Part shown: piece after piece, positions 43,594 to 52,069 of the stretch
How positions within the stretch are numbered: position 1 is the first letter of the stretch
Layout: each line of letters begins with the position of its first letter
From: Hahella sp. CCB-MM4
GTDB taxonomy: Bacteria > Pseudomonadota > Gammaproteobacteria > Pseudomonadales > Oleiphilaceae
NCBI RefSeq assembly: GCF_002260525.1
Contig: NZ_MRYI01000010.1
Span: 1-64,000, forward strand
Length of the DNA: 64,000 bases
Direction of reading: 5' to 3'
Notes under the pieces: model-generated
Seen by the model: the letters and a program-made list of their open reading frames with translations, nothing else
Databases searched by the model: none
Told to the model about the DNA's origin: nothing
Position numbers and translations under genes: made by a program

Positions 43594-44352
43594 TTATCTC
43601 CCAGCTGCCGCTAGTTGCATGGTTTGAGGTAATTCGGCTCTTTGCGGCTCAAGATATCGCCGGATCACCTGTACGAGCTCTCGATCTTCCGGTGGCTTGG
43701 TGATGTAACCATCGCAACCGGACATTTTGGCCTTCACCCGATTGAGGGTGGAGGATTTACTGGTCAGCATGACGACTTTAGCTCCCGACAATGCCTTGAT
43801 CTTGCGGCAGGCCTGATAGCCGTCCATGCCAGGCATCATGACGTCCATGAACACCAGGTCGAAGTGCTGATTGGCGGCCATAATGATGGCTTCTTCGCCG
43901 GATTCTGCGACTTCCACGCCAATGTCACTGGTCAGAATTTCATGTAGTTTCTGGGTCATGAAAGTTCTTACCGGAAGGGTGTCGTCCACCACCAGAATGT
44001 TTCGTTCATGCCGTTTGACTTTGTCACCTGAAGCAGTGGCTGCGTGAAGAGCCTCTGTTAAACGCCGGAACTGCAAAGGGCGTGTCAATTGGATGGTGTT
44101 GGGAATCACCTGTTGCTGACGTCTGCTCAGCACAATGGTGTTTTCAAAGTAGGCAAAAGGCTTTAGTCGTTCCCATTGGGCTGCACTGTCAGGATGATCT
44201 ACGTCCATGATCAAGATCTGTCCATCAGCTGTATTGGGCTCATCGGCAAGTTGGAAGTTGCCAAACCAGGTTTCGTCAAGCCGGGATAGATTCTTCAGAA
44301 GAATCAGGTCCTTCGGTGACAGTCCTATATGTGAGATAACAATTTTGTCCAT
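43594..44352 (-). CDS. Response regulator with degenerate plus intact receiver (PilG position)
   Basis: A 252-residue first gene of the chemosensory operon. The C-terminal receiver (about 116-235) is complete: D123/D124, phosphoacceptor D170 (DLVFMDVMMPGMDG), T197 (MLTSKS) and K219 (TKPPE). The N-terminal ~104 residues alternate strands and helices like a receiver (KIVISHIG, QILIMDVD, TIVLSR, IQLTRPLQFRRLTEAL) but lack the acidic pocket at the start and the terminal KP, so I read it as a pseudo-receiver. ATG at 44352 is chosen because GGAGTGAGGA precedes it; an ATG at 44376 lacks this. Confidence 0.8.
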   Translation of the reverse strand: MDKIVISHIGLSPKDLILLKNLSRLDETWFGNFQLADEPNTADGQILIMDVDHPDSAAQWERLKPFAYFENTIVLSRRQQQVIPNTIQLTRPLQFRRLTEALHAATASGDKVKRHERNILVVDDTLPVRTFMTQKLHEILTSDIGVEVAESGEEAIIMAANQHFDLVFMDVMMPGMDGYQACRKIKALSGAKVVMLTSKSSTLNRVKAKMSGCDGYITKPPEDRELVQVIRRYLEPQRAELPQTMQLAAAGR

Positions 44353-44886
44353 AACGTCCTCACTCCGTCGAGGCATTCAATTTCCGTGGCACTGGTGGCC
44401 ACAACCGATCATTTGATTGATCAGAATGTGAACAAAGTATTAAGTGAAGGGCGATCTTGAGTCAAAGTTAGTCATGTAACCTGCAGTAATGAAAATATTT
44501 CGCTACGTACAATCATTTTCTGGATATTCGATATCTGAGTAACGGAATGTAGATTTTGTAAAAATGTGAACTCTGCACGGAATGCTGAAAAACTCAGATA
44601 AATTTTAGGCTTGTCGTGAATTGAATTGTCACGTTGGTCTCAGGGTTTACAAAAACAGCGAACTAGCTCATTTTAAAATCCAATTAAGGAAATTTTTCTT
44701 ATAAGAAAAAAAACTAATCATTTTGTGCATTTTTCCTCAGAAGGTGGGCTAAATGAGGAGGGGAGGTGGTTGGGAATCTTGCGGAAATTCAATTATTTGG
44801 TATTAAAATACCAAAAACGTGTAGAAAGCAAGAAGGCGAAAATGTGAAAAGAAGCAAAAAATGAAAGAGAGCGGAAGGGGAAAAAT
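44353..44886. other. AT-rich region upstream of the chemosensory operon
   Basis: 534 bp without a convincing ORF, much richer in A+T than the surroundings. Holds a perfect 20-bp palindrome at 44796-44815 and purine-rich runs at 44819-44890. The operon promoter should lie here; no clear -35/-10 was identified. Confidence 0.5.
44796..44815. repeat. Perfect 20-bp AT-rich palindrome
   Basis: TTTGGTATT-AA-AATACCAAA. It could be a regulator site for the chemosensory operon 440 bp away or a weak hairpin behind the tRNA-Asn terminator. Confidence 0.5.
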
Positions 44887-44920
44887 AAAAAAGCCGTGAG
44901 TTTGACGTCACGGCTTTTTT
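44887..44920 (-). terminator. Terminator of the tRNA-Asn gene
   Basis: On the minus strand AGCCGTGA pairs with TCACGGCT, flanked by A and T runs, starting 6 bp beyond the tRNA 3' end. Confidence 0.9.
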
Positions 44921-44926
44921 GAAATT

Positions 44927-45002
44927 TGGCTCCCCGAGCTGGACTCGAACCAGCGACCCAATGATTAACAGTCATTTGCTCTACCAACTGAGCTATCAGG
45001 GA
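44927..45002 (-). tRNA. tRNA-Asn (anticodon GTT)
   Basis: A 76-nt gene with encoded CCA. The minus strand reads TCCCTGATAGCTCAGTTGGT at its 5' end, the anticodon loop contains CTGTTAATC (anticodon at 44967-44969), and the T arm is GGTTCGAGTCC. The acceptor stem pairs TCCCTGA with TCGGGGA (one A:G-free wobble set aside). A promoter and terminator enclose it as a single-gene unit. Confidence 0.97.
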
Positions 45003-45020
45003 ATTGCTTTGAAGGCGCGT

Positions 45021-45049
45021 ATATTAATCACCTCTTTTCAGAAGGTCAA
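45021..45049 (-). promoter_or_regulatory. Strong sigma-70 promoter for tRNA-Asn
   Basis: On the minus strand TTGACC, 17 bp, TAATAT, followed by the GC-rich discriminator ACGCGCC. Such discriminators are typical of stringently controlled stable-RNA promoters. The start point would be about 12 bp before the mature tRNA. Confidence 0.75.
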
Positions 45050-45099
45050 GCCCCGAAAATAGGGTTTTTGAAGCTTGACCTTCAAAGCCTTAAAACGCC

Positions 45100-46293
45100 T
45101 TACCCAAGAGCTTTGGCAATGCGTTCCATTGCTTTTTCCAGGTTTTCCATGCTGGTGGCAAAAGAAAGCCGCAGATGGCCTGGAGCCCCAAATGCGGAGC
45201 CTGGTACCAGCGCGACACCAGCATTGTTGAGAAGGTATTCGGCCAGTTCCACATCGTTGTTGATACCGTCGAGCTTCTCAATCGCCCCCTGGAACCCAGG
45301 GAAGGCATAAAAGGTACCGTCGACGGCAAGACAGTTGACGCCGTTAATGGCATTCAGAGCTGCTACGACAAAGTCATGACGCTTTTTAAACTCTGTCACC
45401 ATTTCCCTGATGCATTCCTGCGGCCCGTTCAGCGCCGCGACAGCGGCCGCCTGTGAAATAGATGCGGGGTTTGAGGTGCTCTGGGACTGGATCTTTTTCA
45501 TGGCACCGATGACCTTGGCCGGGCCTGCAGCATAGCCGATCCGCCATCCGGTCATGGAGTATGCTTTTGACACGCCATTCAGCACAAATGTGCGGTCATA
45601 GAGCTCCGGGCATACATTCAGGATGTTGACGAACGGTGCATCATTAAACAGCGTGTGCTCATACATATCGTCGGTGGCGACAAATATCTGCGGATGCTTT
45701 TTCAGCACATTACCCAGGGCTTTTAATTCCTCGGCAGAGTAAGCCATGCCGGTTGGGTTGGAAGGGCTGTTCAGTACGACCAGTTTGGTTTTGTCAGTAA
45801 TGGCAGCAGACAATTGTTCTGCCGTCATCTTGAACTGTGCGTCGGCCTTGGTTTCAACAACAACAGGATTGCCTTCCGCTACGAGAACCATGTCAGGATA
45901 AGAAACCCAGTAAGGGGCAGGTATAATGACCTCATCACCTGGGTTCAGCAGTGCCAGTGACAGGTTGAAAAAACTCTGTTTGCCACCGGATGACACCAGG
46001 ATCTGATTAGCCTGATAACTTAACTGGTTATCCCTCTGGAACTTGTCGATAATGGCTTTTTTCAGGGCCGGGGTTCCATCGACGGCAGTGTATTTGGTCT
46101 GGCCGGCTTTAATGGCATCAATAGCGGCGGTTTTGATATGTGCAGGTGTATCGAAATCTGGTTCACCGGCACCCAGTCCGATAATATCTTTACCGGCGGC
46201 ACGCAGTTCAGCTGCACGGTTGGTAACCGCAAGAGTAGGGGAAGGTTTTATGGCTTGGACGCGACGAGAGAGTTCAGTTTCCAAAGAAGTCAT
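45100..46293 (-). CDS. Aspartate/aromatic aminotransferase (class I, PLP)
   Basis: A 397-residue fold-type I aminotransferase of the Igamma aspartate group. The PLP lysine is K243 in NGVSKAYSMTGWRIGY. NSPSNPTG holds the PLP-ring asparagine, and GLGAGEPDFDTP lies at 39-50. Expected to interconvert aspartate and oxaloacetate, possibly with aromatic substrates. Downstream of it on the same strand lies tRNA-Asn with its own promoter; divergent to uvrB as in Pseudomonas. Confidence 0.92.
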   Translation of the reverse strand: MTSLETELSRRVQAIKPSPTLAVTNRAAELRAAGKDIIGLGAGEPDFDTPAHIKTAAIDAIKAGQTKYTAVDGTPALKKAIIDKFQRDNQLSYQANQILVSSGGKQSFFNLSLALLNPGDEVIIPAPYWVSYPDMVLVAEGNPVVVETKADAQFKMTAEQLSAAITDKTKLVVLNSPSNPTGMAYSAEELKALGNVLKKHPQIFVATDDMYEHTLFNDAPFVNILNVCPELYDRTFVLNGVSKAYSMTGWRIGYAAGPAKVIGAMKKIQSQSTSNPASISQAAAVAALNGPQECIREMVTEFKKRHDFVVAALNAINGVNCLAVDGTFYAFPGFQGAIEKLDGINNDVELAEYLLNNAGVALVPGSAFGAPGHLRLSFATSMENLEKAMERIAKALG

Positions 46294-46463
46294 TCCTCGA
46301 TTTTTGGCTGTGCGGATGGAAGAAGATTATTGAACAGTTGGCGTGCGGTGCTTTGGCCGACAGTCTGTTGGTGAAGCCAAGACGGCAAACCAAGTTCAAA
46401 CCGTCTGATTCTAACATTTACTTGAAACTATCATCTACAGGAAAGTGTGTGTAAGCTCCCATC

Positions 46464-48485
46464 ATGCAGAAATTCAGACTTCAATCCAAATATCAACCGG
46501 CCGGCGATCAACCTACCGCTATCAAAAAACTGGTAGAGGGACTTGAAGACGGCCTGCTACATCAGACTTTGCTCGGGGTAACCGGATCCGGTAAAACATT
46601 CACCATGGCCAACGTTGTGGCGGAAGTCCAGCGTCCGACCATCGTTCTGGCTCATAACAAGACATTGGCCGCCCAGCTCTATGGTGAATTCAAGGAATTC
46701 TTCCCTGATAACGCGGTGGAATACTTCGTCTCCTATTACGATTACTATCAGCCGGAAGCCTATGTTCCGTCATCCGATACTTATATAGAGAAAGACTCGT
46801 CGATCAATGATCATATCGAGCAGATGAGGCTGTCAGCCACCAAGGCGTTGATGGAGAGAGAAGACGTTCTGATCGTAGCCACGGTGTCTTCTATATATGG
46901 TTTGGGGGATCCTCAATCCTATAAGAAGATGATGTTGCACCTGGATCGTGGTGATAAGGTGGATCAGCGAGTTATCCTGCGACGGCTTGCTGAGCTTCAG
47001 TACACCCGAAATGATTATGAGCTTCATCGTGCTAATTATCGGGTGAGGGGAGATGTTATTGATGTCTTTCCGGCGGAATCCGAAAGTGAAGCTCTCCGCA
47101 TTGAGCTGTTCGACGATGAGATAGAGACTCTGTCCTGGTTTGATCCGTTGACCGGGGAGGTATACCGCAAGGTGCCCCGGGCGACGATTTACCCTAAAAC
47201 TCACTATGTCACCCCCCGCCAGATCATTCTTGATGCGACAGAAAGCATTAAGGATGAGCTTGCCGAACGCCTGGAACACTTTCGCAGCAACCATAAACTA
47301 CTGGAGGCTCAACGACTGGAAGAGCGCACCCGGTATGATCTGGAAATGATGCTGGAGCTGGGCTATTGCAACGGTATCGAGAACTACTCCCGATACCTGT
47401 CCGGCCGTGGACCAGGGGAGCCCCCACCGACGTTATTCGAATACCTTCCCCCAAATTCGCTACTGTTTATTGATGAGTCTCACGTTACTGTTCCGCAGCT
47501 TGGGGCCATGTATAAGGGGGACCGGTCCCGGAAAGAAACGCTGGTCAGCTACGGCTTCCGTATGCCGTCGGCCATGGACAACCGCCCATTAAGATTCGAC
47601 GAATGGGAGCGGCTGGCGCCGCAAATGGTGTTTGTATCGGCCACACCGGGGCAATATGAAGCGGATCACCAGGGCCAGGTCGTAGAGCAGGTCGTTCGTC
47701 CGACTGGGCTGGTGGATCCTGAGGTGGAAGTGCGTCCTGCCTCTACCCAGGTGGACGATCTTCTGGACCAGATTCACCAGCGCACGGAGAAAAATCAGCG
47801 GGTGTTGGTGACTACGTTGACCAAGCGTATGGCAGAAGATCTGACCGATTTCCTGATGGAAAACGGCATACGGGTCCGTTACCTGCACTCGGATATCGAT
47901 ACTGTGGAGAGGGTCGAAATCATCCGGGATCTGCGACTGGGTGAATTTGATGTTCTGGTCGGTATCAACCTGCTCCGGGAAGGGTTGGATATGCCTGAAG
48001 TTTCCCTGGTGGCGATCCTCGATGCTGACAAGGAGGGCTTCCTGCGTTCAGATCGGTCGCTGATTCAGACAATCGGCCGTGCGGCACGGAACGTTAACGG
48101 GAAGGCAATTCTGTATGCCGACCGGATTACCGGATCGATGCAGCGGGCCATCGATGAAACAGAACGCCGTCGCACCAAGCAGATGGAGTTTAACCAGGAA
48201 CACGGTATCACTCCGAAAGGGTTAAGCAAGTCCGTGGCAGACATCATGGAAGGCGCGGTTGCTCCCGGTTCCAGGAAGAAAGGCGCTCAGCGTAAAGTGG
48301 CCGAGAAGCAGGCTGACTACAATATTGATCTGGCAGCCAGATCTCCCAAAGAATTTGCTCGGGTGGTCAAGCAGATGGAAGAGGCGATGTACGAGGCTGC
48401 AAGAAATCTGGAGTTCGAAAAAGCGGCTCAGCTACGGGATCAGTTACACGATTTAAAAGAGCAGGGACTGAAAGCCGCAGACTAA
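46464..48485 (+). CDS. uvrB: Excinuclease ABC subunit B
   Basis: A 673-residue helicase-like subunit of nucleotide excision repair. The Walker A GVTGSGKT is at 38-45. The beta-hairpin region with [13 protein letters not shown]-type tyrosines (about 89-101), DESHV (Walker B) and helicase motif [11 protein letters not shown] follow. The C-terminal UVR motif at about 635-665 binds UvrC. No clear LexA box (CTGT-N8-ACAG) was found in the 170-bp upstream gap. Confidence 0.97.
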   Translation: MQKFRLQSKYQPAGDQPTAIKKLVEGLEDGLLHQTLLGVTGSGKTFTMANVVAEVQRPTIVLAHNKTLAAQLYGEFKEFFPDNAVEYFVSYYDYYQPEAYVPSSDTYIEKDSSINDHIEQMRLSATKALMEREDVLIVATVSSIYGLGDPQSYKKMMLHLDRGDKVDQRVILRRLAELQYTRNDYELHRANYRVRGDVIDVFPAESESEALRIELFDDEIETLSWFDPLTGEVYRKVPRATIYPKTHYVTPRQIILDATESIKDELAERLEHFRSNHKLLEAQRLEERTRYDLEMMLELGYCNGIENYSRYLSGRGPGEPPPTLFEYLPPNSLLFIDESHVTVPQLGAMYKGDRSRKETLVSYGFRMPSAMDNRPLRFDEWERLAPQMVFVSATPGQYEADHQGQVVEQVVRPTGLVDPEVEVRPASTQVDDLLDQIHQRTEKNQRVLVTTLTKRMAEDLTDFLMENGIRVRYLHSDIDTVERVEIIRDLRLGEFDVLVGINLLREGLDMPEVSLVAILDADKEGFLRSDRSLIQTIGRAARNVNGKAILYADRITGSMQRAIDETERRRTKQMEFNQEHGITPKGLSKSVADIMEGAVAPGSRKKGAQRKVAEKQADYNIDLAARSPKEFARVVKQMEEAMYEAARNLEFEKAAQLRDQLHDLKEQGLKAAD

Positions 48486-48563
48486 AGTGAAGCATATCTG
48501 GGGACGTTGAGCTGAAAAATGACCATATCCGAAACACTCCGAAACCAAAGGATTTAAACTTCA

Positions 48564-50054
48564 ATGATTAGACTACCAGTCAACGAAATGGAATGGGGGA
48601 TCGTTGGCTTGACGACACTGCTGGCCCTGCTGTGCCTGACCGGGCTGATGCTGCGTCGCTCACTGACATCCGAAAAGAAACAGTCCGACGAACTTCGGCA
48701 GGCTATACGCAGCAAGGAAGATGAAATGCAGCAGTTGGTCGCGAAGGTCGCCGAGAAAGAAGCAAGACTGGAAAACCTGCAGGATGATTTTCATCAGCTG
48801 CGTCAGGAATATGTCATTCTGAAGACCCGGGCTGAAGACCGTCAATCACAGCTGATTGCAATGGAGCAGCGCCTGGACAGTCAGCAGCAGGAGGCCCAGG
48901 AGTTATTGCAGGAACTCAATGCCGGTAAAACGGAACTGGCCAGTCTGCAAACCGCCCGGGACAAAGACGCTCTGCATCATGCGGAGAAAATCCGTTTGCT
49001 GGAAGAATCCAGGGAAAAACTGACCCAAGAGTTTCAGTTGCTGGCTAACCGGATATTTGAAGCCAATACGCGAAAACTGTCAGAACATAGTGAAACCCAG
49101 ATCAAGCAGGTTTTAAATCCTATCCAGGATCAGTTGAAGGATTTCCGACAGAAGATTGAGGATGTATACGAGAAAGAATCCCAACAGCGTTTTTCTCTGG
49201 CAAATGAAGTCAAGAAACTGCAAACCCTGAATGAGCGTATCAGCGAAGATGCGATTGCATTGACCAATGCCCTGAAAGGGGAGAATAAAACCGCGGGCAA
49301 CTGGGGAGAGGTCGTACTGGAGCGGATACTGGAGCGTTCCGGACTGAACAAGGGTCAGGAGTATGACGTACAGGTTAGCCAGACCGGCGCTGACGGCAGA
49401 CGTCAACAGCCTGATGTGGTTGTGCGGTTGCCGGACAACAAATCCGTTATCATCGATTCCAAAGTGAGTCTGCTGGCTTATGAGCAATTTCATAATGCTG
49501 AAAATGATGAAGACAGGGCGACGGCGATAAAGCAGCATCTGGCATCTATCCGGCAACACGTTAAAAATCTCAGCAGCAAAAATTATCAGGAAGCTATCGG
49601 CATCCAGTCTCTGGATTTTGTGCTGCTGTTTGTGCCCATTGAAGGAGCCTTTGCCGCAGCGGTTCAGCAGGATTCCAATCTGTTCGCGGAGGCTTTTGAA
49701 CTGAATGTGGTCATCGTTTCTCCGTCCACTCTGCTGGCAACCTTACGTACGATACATAACATCTGGCGTTATGAGTACCAGTCCCAGAATGCTTTGGAGA
49801 TTGCTCGTCAGGCCGGTAATCTGTATGACAAGTTCGTGAACTTTACCCAGGATCTTGAATCGATCGGTCAACGCCTGGAACAAACCCAGAAAGCCTATGA
49901 CAGTGCCATGGGACGTCTGAGCACAGGTCGCGGTAATCTCGTGGCCAGGGTGGAACGGCTTAAGCAGCTGGGAGCTCGGGCCAGCAAGCAGCTGCCGGAA
50001 TCTCTAACCTCACAGGAAGCATTGCAGGAAATCGAAGAGGAAGACTCCTTGTGA
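48564..50054 (+). CDS. rmuC: DNA recombination protein RmuC
   Basis: A 496-residue protein with an N-terminal membrane helix (about 8-28), a long coiled coil (about 30-200) and a C-terminal nuclease-like RmuC domain: NWGEVVLERILERSGL, PDVVVRLPDNKSVIIDSKVSL with the D-x-K nuclease pattern, and FVPIEGAFAAA. RmuC limits inversion at short repeats by family knowledge. The last ~40 residues are polar and acidic. Confidence 0.92.
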   Translation: MIRLPVNEMEWGIVGLTTLLALLCLTGLMLRRSLTSEKKQSDELRQAIRSKEDEMQQLVAKVAEKEARLENLQDDFHQLRQEYVILKTRAEDRQSQLIAMEQRLDSQQQEAQELLQELNAGKTELASLQTARDKDALHHAEKIRLLEESREKLTQEFQLLANRIFEANTRKLSEHSETQIKQVLNPIQDQLKDFRQKIEDVYEKESQQRFSLANEVKKLQTLNERISEDAIALTNALKGENKTAGNWGEVVLERILERSGLNKGQEYDVQVSQTGADGRRQQPDVVVRLPDNKSVIIDSKVSLLAYEQFHNAENDEDRATAIKQHLASIRQHVKNLSSKNYQEAIGIQSLDFVLLFVPIEGAFAAAVQQDSNLFAEAFELNVVIVSPSTLLATLRTIHNIWRYEYQSQNALEIARQAGNLYDKFVNFTQDLESIGQRLEQTQKAYDSAMGRLSTGRGNLVARVERLKQLGARASKQLPESLTSQEALQEIEEEDSL

Positions 50055-50107
50055 CTCCTGCCGTCGTACAGACGGGGTTTTGCCCGTTGCACATCGGGAG
50101 ATAGTCT

Positions 50108-50878
50108 GTGGAGTGGGTGACAGAGTGGATTGCCAACGGATTTGCAGAACTTAGTCTATGGCAACTTCTCATGTTATTGCTATGCAGCTTTCTTGGTTCA
50201 TTGATGACCGCTGCCCTAGGCGTCGGTGGCGGTGCTTTTCTGATCACGATCATGGCAGACATCCTTCCTCCATTGGCACTGATTCCTGTGCATGGAATCG
50301 TCCAGCTGGGGTCGAATGCCAGCAGGGCGGTGCATACCCGTCAGCATCGTGATAATCGGGTGGTGGGTTATTTCCTGATCGGTGCGCTGTTGGCCACGCT
50401 GCTCTCGGTGTTTCTCCTCAGTAGTATAAACCCGACCTGGATTCCTGTTCTGGTTGCGCTGTTCATACTCTGGCTGAGTTGGGGACCTATGCCCCAGATC
50501 GGTTTGGGAAAAACCTCTGCAGGTCTGATATCCGGAGGGTTTCTCACCACGGTTGCCACAATGCTGGTGGGAGCTTCAGGCCCCCTGGTATCAGCCTGGC
50601 TTGGGCGGACCGGAGTTGACCGGTGGGTCTATACCGCCAATTTTTCCTCCTGCATGACATTGCAGCACAGCATGAAAATCCTTGCCTTCGGGTTTGCCGG
50701 ATTTATGTTTACACCGTGGATACCGACGATGGTACTGATGGTGATATCCGGCTATCTCGGAACTCGGGTGGGGCTCAAAGTGTTAGGAAAAATCCCCGAA
50801 AAACACTTCAAAACCATATTCCGCTGGTTGCTGACCCTGTTGGCACTGAGAATCCTGTGGAAATGGGTCTTCATCTAA
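50108..50878 (+). CDS. TauE/SafE family membrane permease
   Basis: A 256-residue protein with about seven to eight membrane helices. Glycine-rich family motifs are present: LGVGGGAFLITIMAD near residue 37-51 and GGFLTTVATMLVGASGPLV in the second half repeat. Members export sulfite, sulfoacetate or other organosulfur anions; the substrate here is unknown. Starts with GTG at 50108 preceded by GGGAG. Its stop codon is part of the first degenerate copy of a 22-bp tandem repeat. Confidence 0.85.
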   Translation: MEWVTEWIANGFAELSLWQLLMLLLCSFLGSLMTAALGVGGGAFLITIMADILPPLALIPVHGIVQLGSNASRAVHTRQHRDNRVVGYFLIGALLATLLSVFLLSSINPTWIPVLVALFILWLSWGPMPQIGLGKTSAGLISGGFLTTVATMLVGASGPLVSAWLGRTGVDRWVYTANFSSCMTLQHSMKILAFGFAGFMFTPWIPTMVLMVISGYLGTRVGLKVLGKIPEKHFKTIFRWLLTLLALRILWKWVFI

Positions 50879-50967
50879 ATGGCTCGTCACCTAAATGGAT
50901 AGCCACAGCCACCTAAATGGATAGCCACAGCCACCTAAATGGATAGCCACCTAAAGGCTAGCCGCCT
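50872..50967 (+). repeat. 22-bp tandem repeat array
   Basis: The unit CACCTAAATGGATAGCCACA-GC occurs twice exactly (50888-50909, 50910-50931) and a third time minus its last three bases (50932-50950). Degenerate copies flank it (50872-50887 and 50948-50967). Each unit includes an in-frame-capable TAA. Confidence 0.85.
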
Positions 50968-51095
50968 TTCTCCCCTCGCAGCAAAATATGTCTTTTTTGT
51001 TTCATGACAAAATGTTCAGCCTATATTCAGAGTGCATCGTGTCTAATAGGATTAGATTGAGGCCGTTCTTTGCAAATACCAATAATGGCCACACG

Positions 51096-51191
51096 TAAGT
51101 GCTGAGTAACTGCACTCAATAAGTGCTAAGTAATTGCAATTAGTAAGTGCTAAGTAATTGCAATTAGTAAGTGCTAAGTAATAGCCAGAAG
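51096..51191 (+). repeat. 24-bp tandem repeat array, four units
   Basis: Units at 51096, 51120, 51144 and 51168 share TAAGTGCTAAGTAATTGCAA plus four bases; units 2 and 3 are identical and units 1 and 4 diverge. The array ends 13 bp before the DUF4126 gene, covering its promoter/leader zone. Confidence 0.88.
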
Positions 51192-51204
51192 TAGGTAATC
51201 AATA

Positions 51205-52020
51205 ATGGAAAGCTATGAAGCCCTGGTAACAACGATTGCCCTGACCATGGGGGTATCATGGGCCAGTGGAATCAACCTTTATGCTGCGGTGCTGGTGCTC
51301 GGACTGGGTGGAGCCAGCGGCAACATTGTATTGCCGGCGGAGTTGGCTGTGCTGCAAGATCCGTTGATTATTGCAGCCGCCGGTTTTATGTATTTCATCG
51401 AGTTTTTTGCGGATAAAACACCCGGAATTGATAGTAGTTGGGATGTCCTGCATACCTTTATCCGAATACCAGCAGGAGCCGTTCTGGCGGCGGGTGCCGT
51501 TGGGGATGTATCTCCCGCACTGGCCATCGCTGCAGGGATTGTGGGAGGCGGGATCGCTGCCACTTCCCATGCCACCAAAGCCGGTACACGTCTGGCGATT
51601 AACACATCGCCGGAGCCTGTTAGTAACTGGACCGCTTCCATTATGGAGGATGTGATGGTGTTGGCGGGGCTGTGGACTGCCCTGAATCATCCAGTACTAT
51701 TTATTGTGCTGGTTATTCTATTCTTAATCCTGGCCGCTTGGTTATTGCCTAAGTTATGGAGATTTATCAAGTTGGTTTTCAGGAAAGTCGGTGAGTTCCT
51801 GGGGCTTGTGGATAAGCAGGCGTCAGCTCAGAAGCCGTCTGTGGAACCGTTTGCCATGGGAGATTTATTCAACTCAACTGCCGGGCAGTTTGCAGGATCA
51901 GAGGCCGTGATTGAAGACCGATACAGTCGCCTGCAAAAACTTAAATCGTTGCTGGATAGTGGAGCAATAACACAGGAAGAATTTGAACGGGAGAAGAAGC
52001 GTCTGTTTGGAGACCAGTAG
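51205..52020 (+). CDS. DUF4126 membrane protein with C-terminal SHOCT domain
   Basis: A 271-residue protein. Residues 1-185 hold several membrane helices with the DUF4126 pattern (GVSWASGINLYAAVLVLGLG near 16-35, FFADKTPGIDSSWD near 69-82, a Gly-rich helix AGIVGGGIAATSHATKAGTR). A SHOCT domain closes the protein at about 238-269 (LQKLKSLLDSGAITQEEFE), a short module that often promotes oligomerisation. Function unknown. The 4 x 24-bp tandem array lies directly upstream. Confidence 0.8.
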   Translation: MESYEALVTTIALTMGVSWASGINLYAAVLVLGLGGASGNIVLPAELAVLQDPLIIAAAGFMYFIEFFADKTPGIDSSWDVLHTFIRIPAGAVLAAGAVGDVSPALAIAAGIVGGGIAATSHATKAGTRLAINTSPEPVSNWTASIMEDVMVLAGLWTALNHPVLFIVLVILFLILAAWLLPKLWRFIKLVFRKVGEFLGLVDKQASAQKPSVEPFAMGDLFNSTAGQFAGSEAVIEDRYSRLQKLKSLLDSGAITQEEFEREKKRLFGDQ

Positions 52021-52069
52021 CCCTTATCATTGTTTGAAGTCCACTTGCCTTTGCAATCGAAGGAAGTCC

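Noticed and set aside
46294-46463. Possible LexA box before uvrB
   Set aside because: No CTGT-N8-ACAG match was found in the gap; isolated CTGT/ACAG tetramers are not spaced correctly.
50872-51191. CRISPR-like array
   Set aside because: Units are directly adjacent with no unique spacers, so these are plain tandem repeats.
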